A program made the position numbers and the translations under genes. Below the pieces are notes generated by a model. The model had not been told where the DNA came from and did no database searches. It worked only from the letters and a program-made list of their open reading frames with translations. A stretch of DNA of 64,000 nucleotides from Homalodisca vitripennis (Eukaryota; Arthropoda; Insecta; Hemiptera; Cicadellidae), in contig NC_060215.1 in assembly GCF_021130785.1 (NCBI RefSeq), positions 115,902,501 through 115,966,500 of the forward strand, given 5' to 3'. Positions 1 to 12,119 of the stretch are shown piece by piece (the first letter of the stretch is position 1; each line of letters opens with the position of its first letter).

Positions 1-683
1 TGTGATAATATATTACTGTAATTTTTGTATACACAAATAAAATAATTTTGTCTATTTATTATTCTATATTCATCGATTTATTTGTATTTGGGGTGGGAAT
101 ACATCAGATCATGGGAGGTTTTTTTACATTATCACATGTATTTTGTATTACGTAGTTGATCTTTGATTTTTGTAACTCTATTAATAAACTTGTTTTTATA
201 TTTTTATATATTTGTTATTGCTGTGTGAAGCATATAAATAGTTTTATAACAATGTTATTTCATTAATTGTAGCCTGATTGTCAGTTTTGTTACTGCGTAA
301 TTAATAATTACTTCCACCGTGTTTTGTGTTTTGTGTGTGTTTGTTTGTAGTTTACTATCGTTATTTATGATTGTATGTTATATCATTATCTTTGGTAATA
401 AATCTTTTGAGTTATTTCTTGCTATTAATATTTATTTTATGCTATCTTATTTTTGTATACTTCATAGCCGTCGTCCACAATATTATTATTTTCTCCTTAC
501 TTTCTCGTTTTTTTTAAATTTAATATTTATTTGTTTATACCAATAAGTTTATTTATGTAGTATATTGTAACTTTGAATACCTCAATAATATCTCTGTAGA
601 CGATCTTTGTTATAAATCTGCAATATAATCTTACCAGCGTGTGATCTTTTTCTTTTATTCTGTAAATGGTATTTATATATACG
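1..683. other. AT-rich DNA, nothing recognised
   Basis: This stretch is AT-rich with many T-runs. A 75-codon plus-strand open frame at 319-546 is rich in F, I, L and Y, as expected by chance in T-rich DNA, and I do not treat it as a gene. Confidence 0.6.
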
Positions 684-691
684 TACATACG

Positions 692-729
<38 letters not shown>

Positions 730-740
730 ATATATATATT
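684..740. repeat. (TA)n microsatellite
   Basis: An almost uninterrupted TA dinucleotide run with one short break (TTATA near 719). It lies immediately next to the hammerhead-like motif at 778-812. Confidence 0.95.
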
Positions 741-777
741 TTTAGTAAATTACTGTACAAATAAAATCTTTTTCATT

Positions 778-812
778 GGCACTATATTTCGGTAAAAACC
801 GTCTTCAGGTGC
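778..812 (-). ncRNA. degenerate hammerhead-ribozyme-like core
   Basis: Read on the minus strand, CTGAAGA (808-802) is followed by a short GGTT/ACC hairpin and then GAAA (790-787). This is the CUGANGA-stem II-GAAA order of a hammerhead ribozyme. It resembles the motif at 52775-52820, which lies downstream of a Penelope-like coding end, so it may be a solo relic of a related element. No good cleavage triplet follows GAAA, and the base after CUGANGA does not pair canonically, so activity is unlikely. No coding remnant was found upstream. Confidence 0.35.
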
Positions 813-1200
813 ATAAATTGTATAAAATATAAAAATATAAAAGGAAACAGTACAAACAAAAGTAAATAAACAGTCATATATATTAAAAGGAATACGATAC
901 TTAAAATTACATTCAATAATATTTAATTTGATTTTTTAGATTAATATTGAGAATTAACTTTTTTATTTCTAGAAAAGTTTATAATATTATAAATTTAATA
1001 TTGAGTGTATGCGATTCTCAAACTCCCAAAGTTCTCCCAAAACCTTAGTTAACTTAGACATCTTAACGGGATACAGATATTTGTTTATAAAAACAAATTC
1101 ATATTTCATTAACAAATACCAGTAACTCAGCCATATTTTCAATGCAATTAAATCATTATAAGGGACGACACTCTTAGCCAAAAAAATATCTGTAGGTTTA
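813..1200. other. AT-rich DNA, nothing recognised
   Basis: AT-rich with no domain recognised. A 100-codon minus-strand frame overlaps it (987-1289) but matches no family I know. Confidence 0.5.
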
Positions 1201-1660
1201 ACGACAAAATTGCACACGCAACTTGTACCGGTCGTGGAAGACTCCTGGCTGGCGGGGAGAAGCGTGAAACCCGTTCCCCGGAGTTTCACACACCTTGTCC
1301 CAGGTCTAGGAAGTGCCGAGCCTATTACGCAAGCGCTGACCGACTAGAAAGGCACCTTTGTTCTTCTGACAGGTATCAACCCTTGGGCCTGAGTTGCGTC
1401 GACCACGCGGGAGGCCAGTGTTTCGCTCCAGTTTCGGCGGCAAGCCCTGCCCCGGCGGGCCCTCTGCCTTTTTGTCCCTGTTCCTGTTGCACAATACCTC
1501 CACAAAAAGCTCACAAATCATCCCCGAGCAGCTTTGCAATTTCAGTGTCAACGTCAGAAGATAGCGGCTTCGGGGAACCTCTTCTAATTGTGCCAAAATG
1601 ACAGTGCCACGCTGTCGTCTCCGGACATTGACAGCCGAATAAATCAAAACCTTAGCCAGA
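1200..1660. other. GC-richer island, unidentified
   Basis: About 460 bp that is much richer in G+C and CpG than its surroundings, with sharp edges. Open frames exist on both strands (1306-1647 minus, 113 codons; 1383-1601 plus, 72 codons), but neither shows a domain, a convincing start or splice context. It could be a conserved regulatory element, an exon or an old repeat; I cannot choose between them. Confidence 0.35.
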
Positions 1661-4240
1661 TGTTGGGAGTTTTTATTCAGAAAACTCGGTGGGAATTTTA
1701 TGGCTCGTACAAAAACGTCTGGTTCCGATATCCTGGAGCTAGTTCTATTGTTTTAGGGCCTCTGACGAATTTCACTTACAATATAATGGTATTTGTAGTG
1801 AAAACTAAAATACATTTTAGTACATTGAAATGTATCCACCTGCAATATCACAATTTCTGAACTAATATAGGGAGAATGTTCGAAAAAGTAATGCTTAATA
1901 GTTTAAATCTACTCTCCGATGAGGTATGTAGAGAGTTAATAAAAACCTAGAAATAAAATTAACAGTTTTAAAATTTAAAGTGCATATTTACTTTTTACGA
2001 CATTGGACGGACAGTAGTTTTAACAATTACTTCGAGAAACTATAACTAGTAATAGCATTGTGAAAACAGTAGAACAGAATATAGAATAGTACGTAACTAA
2101 CAGGAAAAAAGAATTCAAGTAACATGTAAGATTACAGGCTGGACCTTATTAAATTTGTGAAACTTTGAAATACTTCGTGAGATTCATACAAATTCAAAGA
2201 TTAAAAAACCATTTTCCAATGACACCGTCCCACACAAAGTGTGTTGTGCATATTACAACGTTCCGAAAATATTTAAAATCCTCAATTATAATAAATGTGT
2301 TCTATTCTGGAATACATAAAACTAGCTGCAAAGTTGATTTTTGTCGTTTTGTCCTATTTTCATGATGCACCAATGCTTGAACTGGCTTATAAATATAACA
2401 TTTTCAAACAAATAGTACATTTACATATAATCGTTGTTTTCTATACCTCTCACAATAAAAATCGTTTGTTACTTACCAAATGTCATGTATAGATTATTAT
2501 AAGTTTTCTTATACCGGTTAAGTAACCGGTTTCCAACGTCTAATGCAAAGTATTAACATTAAGAATTACGCGCAACATCTTTCTATCTTAACATCCAAAA
2601 TTATTAATAATTAATAACAATAAGAATAATCATACTATTTCAAGACAGTTTAAAAACCCCCAAAAATATGTATTCAAGTGCGAACTGATATATAGACAGA
2701 AATTTATTAGATTGATATGTGATGGAGAGAATGTAATGATAGAAGGTTTTTAAATAAATCGTGAATAAATGTCCTCGCCCGTTAAAGTTGTATATAATAT
2801 CAATGTTATAATGTAGTAAGGACTTTTGAGAACATTAAAGTATATAGATGACGTTTCACAAAATGCACAAACAAAGCGCATAAGCTCTACTGCATACATT
2901 TGAAGATTTTATTTACTAAATGAAATGTAAATATTTCTGTTCCTTATTTTTCAAGTATCCGATGTTTTGAAAAAGGGGGAAGCTTAAATCTTTAATGCAA
3001 TAGTTACAATATCAAAGATCTTAATATTATTAATTTTTGTTATTTAAAGAGTAAAATAAACAAAATTTTAATTTACTGTGACTGAATATATTGAATAAAT
3101 CCACATGTGGTTTCAGGCGTATACCTTTAATGGAGTAGAAAATACATTTTAGTATAATAGTTTTATGTTGTTTGTAGGGTGTTCTAAAATTACATATCGC
3201 TATTTCTTCAATAAGGTAATAATAAATAGTTTCAAATTAAATATAAAAGTAAATGTATATAATTTTCAATTCTTATATTTTTGTTTCACATATCTACGTG
3301 TGAAAACCGTACTTTTTGATATGAGATATATTACAAAGTATTGAAAAATGTACACTGGATTTCTTAAATGGATGATCTATAATTATTAAAGTTTATTTCA
3401 ATGTTAACAGTCATAAAGTCAAGGCTATTTCACGTTTAGTTATGATCCAATTGTAGTTTTCTAAATATTTGTTGTTGTAATTATAAACAATACACATTAT
3501 ATGGATTTAAAAAAATTATATATTGTATTTCAAGAAACTGTTCTTAATTTGTCCCCTAGGCCGTACCAAACGTTATTAATACAATAAATAAAGAATGTTA
3601 CTAAAAATATGTTTATACGTATATTTAAGTAAGATTAACTGTAAACTTGGTATATGAAAACTGTTTTATTAGCTTTCAATACATTTAATTTTGCCCATTG
3701 AAATGTTTTTTTAAATAAGTATTTAAATACATTATAGATTTCAAAAACAAAATTTTTAGGGCAATAATATAAATAAATATAAATGTTTGATTACCTACCT
3801 CATTATGCATAAACACAACTAAAGATCAAATTGAGCAAGAGAAGAAACTGTTCCTTGAAACTGTACATTTTCATAGAATATTTAACATTGTTTTAAAGTA
3901 TTTATGTTTTTAATTATTAAAATTCGGACCAATAATTTAAACACAGTATTCTTTTAACGTTGAAAAGATAGAATTGATACAAAATCAATTATTAAGGAAT
4001 TGGGGTTCGTAAGAGCTGAAAACTGCTAAATTCAAAACATAAAATGATTAAAAAATAATGGAGAGAAAGATACAATAGATCAGATAATTATAAAGTAACA
4101 GTAATTGAAATATAAAAAAGACATACTTTAGTTAATAAAACAAATTACAGACTTAACTAGAGTTGTAATAAAGGAAATAACGCTATAGAAATGAAGAATA
4201 AATAATGAAAACTACGTGATATATAGAGAAAGAGACAGCC
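1661..4240. other. AT-rich DNA, nothing recognised
   Basis: AT-rich, without recognisable coding domains, tandem repeats or terminal repeats. There is a small inverted repeat (ACCGGTT-AAGT-AACCGGT) near 2514-2531. Confidence 0.5.
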
Positions 4241-4460
4241 TGGCACCTCACTTCAATCGAGACAAATTCAATTAAGACGCGGCAAAGTGGACGAATTTAT
4301 ACGCCGGGCTCGCCGTGCGCGCCGCGCTGCGCTCATTATAAATACATTCATTAAATATGCCCGTAAATTGTTGTTAACTGAGATTAAGTCTGATACACCT
4401 TCGGGCTGGTTAAATGTTGGCCATTTTTCTGGCTTGTTTACTTGTGGCAGAAGCCCGTTG
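4241..4460. other. small CpG-rich patch
   Basis: About 200 bp with a CpG-dense core near 4300-4335. It encodes a short Arg/Ala-rich peptide in one frame, as GC-rich DNA often does by chance. It lies just outside the left end of the pogo element. No function is recognised. Confidence 0.3.
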
Positions 4461-4570
4461 ATATCTTTGTCGTATCACTTAATAAATATTGACACATTTT
4501 AATATCTACGGGATTTTACCGGGAATATTCGATTTTTAAAATATCACCCTTTTTGACGTTGTTTTATATA

Positions 4571-4596
4571 GGGGAGAGTGGGTTAATGGCAGTCAC
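4571..4596 (+). repeat. left terminal inverted repeat of pogo element 1
   Basis: Pairs imperfectly with 8483-8508 on the opposite strand; the shared pattern is GGGGAGAxTGGG-TAATGxC-GTCA. The flanking dinucleotide TA is at 4569-4570. Confidence 0.75.
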
Positions 4597-5039
4597 CTAA
4601 GGGAGAAATGAGTATAAAACAATTATTTTTTTAACAATGAAACACATCAATGAAATCCACTTCATCAAAGTATATTTTTTACTTATTGTACACTAAATTA
4701 AACTCTAACTAATCAAAGTACTGGTATTAAATAAAATATTAGAAAAACAAGCTATGAGCGGTTTACCCCTACCCAGGGGTAAATGGCAATCGGCAATTTC
4801 ATGATGTTAAAAAGTGTTTACAAGTAAAGAAATATGAGGATATTCAATTACATAAACACGTAAAGCTGAAATATTGTTGTTTAAATTGAATTAACATGAA
4901 CTCACATTTGATAAATTATTAAAAAATGAATTAAGATTATCGCATATAGTAATATGAAGTCAATAATTTAACAAACATATTTTCACTGTTGAAATGATCT
5001 TATTATTTTAAGATCACTGTGATTAAATCAATGAATATG

Positions 5040-8031
5040 TTTACATTGATTTTATATGAGCTTTTAGAAGTTTGAAGTAATGTTCCTTTCTCGAGCACAT
5101 GACACATAAATACCCTGCAGGAGTGTCCCATCCCAGAGCATTCTTGTGATGTGCCCAAATGCACAGAAGTGCACCGATACCACATTTCTCCGTCACTTTT
5201 CTCGCATCTACACATAGAAAACAGATATCTCCTATTCAATACTAGTTAAAACAAACTCACTTTCTGATATCGTCTTCACAAATATTCTCCTCAACATAGA
5301 GGTGTCTGAGTCTGATTCAAAGAGTTTCTTGCGCCTTTTTTCTTTTGGATCACTTGTTGTTTTTAGGTATGCCGTCTTATTTTTTTTTAAATGTCTTTAT
5401 TACATTCTTTCGTTTTTCCGCCTTATTATTTTTACTCTTTTCTTCTTTTATTTTTTAATTTATCTTTGTCTTGGCTTCTTTTTCTTACTCGCTTTCTTTT
5501 TTTCTCTTCAAGCCGGATTTTCATTGGCGTCGATGTCAAATATTTCAGAATGATTTTGTTTTTGGTCTACTCCTTTAGATGAATCACCAGCCTCAATTCC
5601 ACTTGGCACCTGGGTAACGGGAGAAATTTGCTGAATGGAAACTTTAAATTGTTGGCTGTTCCTGACAGTTTCATTTTGTTCAATAAACTGAGACTTCACC
5701 TCGTTTCTACTTCTGATTGGTTTCATTTGCAGTCGGTTACCAGAGGAACTCCACACACATGGGTATTTAGGTCTTTATCTGTTTCTTCAGGAGAATAATC
5801 CTCTACTAAAAAATCTTCATCAGTGAAACCCCCCGGATTAAGAGGACAAATCCCAGTGTTTGTAAATCCACTTGTTGCTTTGGCAAATTTACTTTAAGAC
5901 TGCGAATAAGCCTTATTAAAGATCTCTGCTACATCGTAAGTTTTATTTTTACTAATTTCCCCCTTTGTCTTCATGAACAAATCCCAATTCTCTTTTGTAA
6001 CAGCTTCAAAGGCGAGTAAAATACTACATCTAAAGGTATGAAGCCTATGTGAAGTATGGGGCGGTAGTGAGACCATTAACAATCCCTTGTCTCCTACAAA
6101 TGTCCATAGCTATCAGCTGAGCAATGAGTAGAATGGATGTCCAGAATCACAGTATTTTGTTGTCATTACTACAATGAGTAAATTGGGCAAAATGTTTTCC
6201 ACCAAATAATCGAACAGTTCTTCATTGATCCAGCCTTCTTAGAAGCAACGTGTAAGATCGATCCCAGGGGGTCCCATTTTTTTCATAAAGTGAGACAACA
6301 GTGCGTGGAAATATAACATTGGTGGAACATAAATGCCACCTGAACTCATTGCACACACAACTGTGATGTCATCGCCCCTTTCCCAACTTGTTGAAGTGAA
6401 CCCACACGCTTCTTGACCTCGTTCTGCCAAGTATTAGACCAGGGTCCTGCACAGTGGTGATCCCTGTTTCGTCCTACGTTCCAAAAGTTTTGTTTAGTTT
6501 GAACTTGTATTTTCTCAATTGCCTGTTCAAAATTATAAAAAACCGATTTACTTCCTCTTTGTTAAACCCCAACAGCTCTTCCAATGCTTGTGGCTTCAGG
6601 GTTTTCGCACACTAATGTTGTTTTCATGCCATGAACCCCATACATCCAATCCAGACCAGCGAGCCGTTTTTGTTCTTTCAAATCTATGACTTATTTGGTT
6701 TTTTTCTGCATACTCAATGCGATATGTCTTATCTTTATAAATGGCAGTGATACCGTAGAAAATCATCCGAAAAATGTTTTTACGGTGATCATCTAGAGAC
6801 TGACATCATAGTGCAGGAGGGAAGACACACTTCCTGCCTAAGCTTTGATTGAAATCATTTCCACTCTTCATTCTGTCATGCAAACGTGCTAAATGGTATT
6901 TTAAAAATAAATTGAGATCTGCTGCCTTTCTGAAGCGATAAATCCAACTACACCCCTCACATCCCCCCCCGATCCCCAAAATTCCAATCCCCTCCGCCCG
7001 CCACCCGCCCCCGCAATCCGCCCCCTCCAAATGCCCCCATCCCTCCCCGCCCCGCCCTTCCCCCCTCCCCTCCCCAGCCCATCCCCCCAAATCCGATCCA
7101 CGCACTCCGCATCCCCCAATCCCCCACCCCACAAATCCGAATCCCCCGAATCCGCCCCCCACTCCCCCCCCCATCCCCCCCCCCCCCCCCCTCCCCGCTC
7201 CCCCTCCGTTCCCATCCCCCCCCCCCGCCCCCTCCCCCCCCACACTCCCTCCCTACCCTCATCCATCGCTCCCCCCGCCTATAATCCCCCCCGCGCCCTC
7301 CCCCTCTCTCTCCCTCTCCCGCCACCCCCCCCTCCTCCCCCCTCCCCTCCCCGAACCAATCCTCCCGTCCGTGAACTCCCCCTCGACCCCCCCCCCCTCC
7401 CAAAATCCCTCCCCCAATCCCCCCCCCCTCCCCCCCGCGCCCCATTCCCCTCCCCCCCCCCTCCCAACCCGCCCCCCTCCGCACTCCCCAATCCTGGCCC
7501 CCCCCCCCCCCGCCAATCCCTCCCCTCCCCCCCCGCTCCCCCTCAAATCAGCCCATCCTCCAATCCCTTCCTTCCCTCTCCTCAATCCGGTCCCATTCCC
7601 ACCCAACACGGACGGCCTCCAATCCTCCCCTCAAATCAAATCCACCCCCCTCCCCTCCTCCATCCCCCGGCCCCCCCTCCCACCCCTCCCCCCCCTTCCT
7701 CCCGCCCTCCCCCCGCCGCAATCCAAAGGCTGACGCCCCAAATCGCCCGGCCCCCCGCTCCCCTCTCCCCTCCCCCCGCGAATCCTCCCCACCCCAGCCC
7801 CCCGCCCTTCCTCCCCAATCCCCGCCCCGCGTCCACACCGTCCACATCCAAATCCCCTTCCATCCCCCTCCCCCCCACATCCGTCCTCCCCCCATCCGCC
7901 TCCCACCTCCCTCCCCTCCCCCCCTCCCCTCAATCCCAATATCCGTCCACCCTGTTACGCTGATTTTGCATTCTTAAAGTCCTCTCAGTCCATTTAGCTT
8001 TATCTGTTTTTCTTATGTATTTTCTGGGCAT
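5040..8031 (-). pseudogene. pogo/Tigger-like transposase, broken, with C-terminal zinc-finger remnant
   Basis: The protein would cut and join transposon ends in the nucleus through an N-terminal psq-type HTH and a DDE catalytic domain. The start at 8031 reads MPRKYIRKTDKAKWTERTLR, a typical pogo/jerky N-terminus. After the C-rich interruption the HTH resumes as RKAA and LHDRMKSGNDFNQSLGRK (about 6800-6950). The catalytic domain is visible in pieces: DETGITTVQDPG with the first Asp at 6473-6471, TVILDIHSTH with the second at 6141-6139, and LPPHTSHRL followed, in a shifted frame, by LDV with the third at 6030-6028. The last two acidic residues are about 36 codons apart. The C-terminal part (5065-5235) keeps CxxC-type pairs, a WAHH and YLCVMC, the remains of a PHD-like finger. 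Stops and frameshifts are frequent, for example a TAG directly before the first Asp. Confidence 0.8.
6955..7945. repeat. ~1-kb extreme C-rich (G-rich on minus) low-complexity tract
   Basis: Nearly every base is C, with interspersed AATCC, CATCC and short T or G interruptions; G is scarce on the plus strand except in CG. The edges are sharp against ordinary transposase-coding sequence on both sides. The tract interrupts the HTH region of the pogo transposase and adds about 1 kb. It produces long spurious open frames (a Pro/Ser-rich 310-codon frame on plus, Gly/Arg-rich frames on minus) that I do not regard as genes. The minus strand has dozens of G-runs of three or more and would favour G-quadruplexes. 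It could be a real expansion or a sequencing/assembly artefact. Confidence 0.85.
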
Positions 8032-8482
8032 ACTGAAACAATAAATAAAAATATGGATAACTACTGGGGGAATGTCCGCAGACGAAAAGGTGACCTGCCA
8101 TACCCCGAGCATGGTGACTCCGACCATAAACTCCAACAACGTGTTTTATTCAAAGGCTAAAAAACTAATATCAGTGCTTAGAACTATAATGAGAAACTCT
8201 ACGTAATACAACAATAAGGCTTGACCTTTTATTGCCCGTGATCAGTCCTCTTTTTCCATGAAAATTAAAACAATAAGAGTTGTAGCGGTTGAACTATAAA
8301 ACTTTCTTAATAAGACGAAACGTCAAACCAGTCTTTCTAACCACAGCGGACACAAGGCCACTGGCAAGATGGCGAGCATTTCAGTAGTCTAGTTTCCAAA
8401 ACTGTCGCGAAGAGCAGCACTAATCAGTTCGAACTGCGTTAATACACTTATACGAAAATCAAAAGTGCCCGCCATTACCCGC

Positions 8483-8508
8483 TGACCGTCATTACCCCAG
8501 TCTCCCCC
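8483..8508 (-). repeat. right terminal inverted repeat of pogo element 1
   Basis: This is the counterpart of 4571-4596, flanked by TA at 8509-8510. It carries one extra G in the leading G-run. Confidence 0.75.
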
Positions 8509-8510
8509 TA

Positions 8511-10559
8511 ACAATAATGTAATTGAAACAGCTTCCTTAAAGGGCGGAACCTTCAACGTAAATTTGAACTAAAAATTGTATTAGAATAATTGTAATTTAT
8601 TTCGTTCTCTGGGTTATTATTATAAATGAATTTTTATTACTATAATTGTTATTAATTTATAAATTAATTCATAATAAATTAAAAGGTCGGAAATAATTTT
8701 AAATATAATTTTATTATTCTTGTGTTTCCCGTTAATTATATAAATTAAATTGTACTATAACATTTACCAAACAATTATTTTAAACAACGATAGTATAACT
8801 GTGTATTATATTAAGCAGATTGGATAATTGTTTACAAATATTGATAAACCCAACCTACACTACAATACAGGTTGTTACATATTTTCAAGAACGATTATAC
8901 ACAAAATTTTTGTCTGTTATTTTTACTTTATTTTATATTCTAATTTATTACTGCTTCGACTGGTAACATCATTGACAACATATTGACAAAATATAATAAG
9001 AAATTGAGTGTACAAAGCGATGTATATAATGCATGTTTATAACTCATTATTTTGTCATTTTGCTCCTTGATCATTCACCCTCACATCATCACCCTCAACT
9101 TGATCATTTTGCACTGATATTTAGCCAAGTTATACATATTTTTTAACTTGTTGCTATTCTAAAGTATTCTGACTAGTAATTTTATACTATATAAACATTA
9201 TTTACTGCCAGGGAACGCGGTGGATTGGTTCGGAGTAACTTAAAACTGGGACATAAGTTAAAATGGTTTTGGAATTTTGAGAAGGAAAGATGATCTAATG
9301 TATTTATTGTTTCTTATACTTATTAATATAACAGAGTGGGTACATAAATTATTATGATAATAATTATATAATTTTGTAAACGGAAAATTACAGAAAACCT
9401 AATTAATATATATTATGTTATAGGACACATTGCTTAAGAAATAAATATTTTTAGTGATCTACACCACTGTAAGATCAATGTTTGGTTGATGGGTGTAACA
9501 GTATTCATAAAATTGAAATTCTGTACAATATTAAGACTTTTCACGTAAAAATAACTTATAACAATATTATTTTAACAATTAGAATTATTGAAAACAAAGT
9601 CTAAATTAATAAAATAAATGTGGCAGATATTTCTGAGTATTTTAAGTGTTTATGGCTGCACATAAGATATAGTAGAGTCTAATCAGAAGAAAATAAACAA
9701 TTCGTATAATATTGATCAGATAAGATAGTTTATTTATGATTTCCTTTCTTGATATGTGTGAGAAAAGAATTAATCATACAATCCATAAAAAGAGGGAAAC
9801 ATCAAACATAATATTTAACGTGACTGTTTAAAACATTTACTATTTATCCGTAATTGAGTTCTAAATTTTTCTTTGATATAACATTTTAAAATGTGTTTAT
9901 CGTGAAATAAATATAAATTACGTCATTTTAACGAACAATACCAATGCCATGCTAAATTATTAAATTGTAGAGAAACAAAATACTGAGTTATAAACTGAAT
10001 ATTGTGTATAACTAATACAAGGAACCATTTTTGGACTATTATAGTAAAACTTTCCCATTCGTTTCCATTCAAAATAAAGTTTAAATAACATTTTATTAAG
10101 GCGGTGGAATTGGCGCTCAATGGAACATATTTTTCTTAAAAAAAAAAAACAAGTTTCCACTCATGGCTCTTTAAAATGCATCAGGCTTCATTATCAGGCC
10201 CAAAAGAATACATATGAAAGATGGCATTGATCGCTGACATTAACTGGGAATTACTTATTTTTTTATATACAAATGTTTTCCCTTATTATTTTAATTACAA
10301 AAAGGTAATTGTCTAAATTTTTTACTTCGTTTTCATTTCATTATATCATAAATAAATCATTCCTCGAAGTTATAATTCTCATAAATATTGTAAGAACCAT
10401 AGAAGTTTATCTTCAGCCGTCTTTACTTGAACGTAGTTATTAAACAACCCAATGTTCTTAATTTGAATGCCTCGTTTACTTACTATCAAAATCTACTATT
10501 CCTATCTGAATGAAAATTGTCTTAGATGCGTTTTAGAAATAAAGAATTGTAATAAAATA
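8511..10559. other. AT-rich DNA, nothing recognised
   Basis: AT-rich with no recognisable genes, terminal repeats or tandem arrays. A poly-A run lies at 10138-10150. Confidence 0.5.
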
Positions 10560-11040
10560 CAGATCTCGGCACCACAGACTTGGGCCGATAAGGAAAATTA
10601 ATGGTCTGTACAGTAGATTATAATACAACCAGTGGACCTATACCTGTATGAACGAGCGATGCGTCGAGGACGAAATGTGCAGACCAACTAATACCTTTGA
10701 GGGAATTTGCGAAGGAAAACTGACCTTCAGGTGTCTATAAGAAAAGTTAAAAGGGTCAAAACACACCCTTTCATAGCGATTTGCGTGCAAAATCGGTCGG
10801 CGTAAACAAAACCATGTTTGTACACCTTCAAGGTCGGGCGGTCCAGGTACCTGTCACATTCACCCTTTCCCTTTCACGGGTGGAATAATGGCACCGTAAA
10901 TATCCTAGTGGTCACAATTATTGCTGGGAATAGTCAAATGGGTCCTTTGTCTATTACAAAAGACCTTTTAAGACTACCCACGGGAAGTTGGATTGTCTTC
11001 TCAAAGAATTCCTTAAGAAGTCGTTCAACCTGAGTCTTAG
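10560..11040. other. GC-richer island, candidate regulatory DNA
   Basis: About 480 bp of higher-complexity, GC-richer sequence without a coherent reading frame or transposon motif. It includes TTCAAGGTCG near 10827, close to a Ftz-F1/ERR-type nuclear-receptor half site. The call rests only on composition. Confidence 0.25.
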
Positions 11041-11339
11041 CAATAAAAAACTATTTAGTTATTTTTGAAAAAGTCTAAGCTATAAATAGTCTAAAGTGAT
11101 ATATCCAATGTGTAGAAATCACAGTACAAAAAAAAACGAGATTATTATTCACCAGTTTATTGGTTCAAGTACTAATATAAGATACTGTCCTTCATCAATA
11201 ACGTTGATAACTATTAACTATATTGTGACTTTTTCATTTTCCACAGTTCTTTCCGTTTTATGTAACTAGACTTATATACAATGTTAACATTAACTTAGAT
11301 ACATGTTTATAAAAAATAATTCAAAACCCATCGGCTCTG
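11041..11339. other. AT-rich spacer
   Basis: Nothing recognised. Confidence 0.5.
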
Positions 11340-11740
11340 ATTCGTTTTTAGACTTTTGCTGAAATGTAAATGGCCCATTTCGTTTTGAAAAGCCGACGGA
11401 ACCACGGTCATAGATGGTTTTCCGGATCTTGTGAGAGGACGTTGGTTTAGCCGATGTCAATAAACACAGCAGTCGCTAGCCTGGTGATCAGTCAGTGGTC
11501 GTCGAAAGGGCAATATATTCGGAACACTTCATAATTCATAGGTTGTAAGTGGAAGACCTTGAAATGTCCGGTGATAGCCGAGACCGAAGATGTGGGTACC
11601 CCGAACCCAGGTCTTCGTGACCGGCGGCCACGCCACACTCGTCTGATAACTGGTGCCACGATTACCCCGAGCGCGGCACAAAGACCCCTCAATTACTGTT
11701 TTGGCTTTTTGAAAATAGGCCGAAGAAGCCCACAACAAAT
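11340..11740. other. GC-richer island, unidentified
   Basis: About 400 bp of GC-richer sequence with short overlapping open frames on both strands (64-69 codons), none with a recognisable domain. It may be regulatory or an old repeat. Confidence 0.25.
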
Positions 11741-12119
11741 AATCTACAAATAATAAAAAAAAACATATTTACTGGATTTCATAAATATCTCAAATAACTG
11801 GAAAGTATATAAGAAATGGCTATTTTTGCTGCCCTACAGAATCCATTTTGTACTCGAAAATATTTTGTTACTTGATATATCAAAATGTTTCGAGAATGGG
11901 TTAACAATGTGTAATACTATTAATCCTCTAAATACGGCTAATATAAACGATAGTGTTAAAATTATTAGAAAATTTATGAACGGCAGCTAAAAATTCAGAA
12001 AGGTGAATGTGATGGATTTAAAGGGACCAGGATCATGACAGTTCTCTACAGAATAGGTAATACTATTCAGCTTTCGTCTATATGTACATAGATAACATCA
12101 CTTTTAAATGTCTTGGAAT
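11741..12119. other. AT-rich spacer
   Basis: AT-rich DNA between two islands, with a poly-A run near 11754-11764. Nothing recognised. Confidence 0.5.

Larger units (their letters stand above)
4571..8508 (-). mobile_element. pogo-type DNA transposon (non-autonomous relic)
   Basis: The left end begins GGGGAGAGTGGGTTAATGGC, and the right end read on the minus strand begins GGGGGAGACTGGGGTAATGA. These imperfect inverted terminal repeats of about 25 bp are each flanked by TA, the target duplication of the Tc1/mariner/pogo superfamily. Further copies of the GGTAATGGC-like motif lie just inside the ends (for example near 4765-4795 and 8465-8480). The interior codes on the minus strand for a broken pogo/Tigger-like transposase with a C-terminal zinc-finger remnant. 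About 1 kb of C-rich DNA lies in the 5' part of the gene. Without that tract the element would be about 2.95 kb. It cannot be autonomous. Confidence 0.8.

Noticed and set aside
319..546. 75-codon hydrophobic open frame
   Set aside because: T-rich low-complexity DNA; residues are mostly F, I, L and Y with no domain or gene context.
5302..5582. Plus-strand hydrophobic frames of 83 and 63 codons resembling membrane proteins
   Set aside because: They are antisense to the Lys-rich C-terminal linker of the pogo transposase; antisense of Lys codons gives Phe/Leu-rich peptides.
6955..7945. Telomere-like CCCCAA/CCCCAAT repeats
   Set aside because: The units are irregular and do not form an array of the insect CCTAA type or any fixed telomeric unit.
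7031..7963. A 310-codon Pro/Ser-rich plus-strand open frame, and several Gly/Arg-rich minus-strand frames
   Set aside because: They lie wholly in the C-rich tract, where stop codons are rare in all frames because of composition. There is no domain, and the tract interrupts a transposase.
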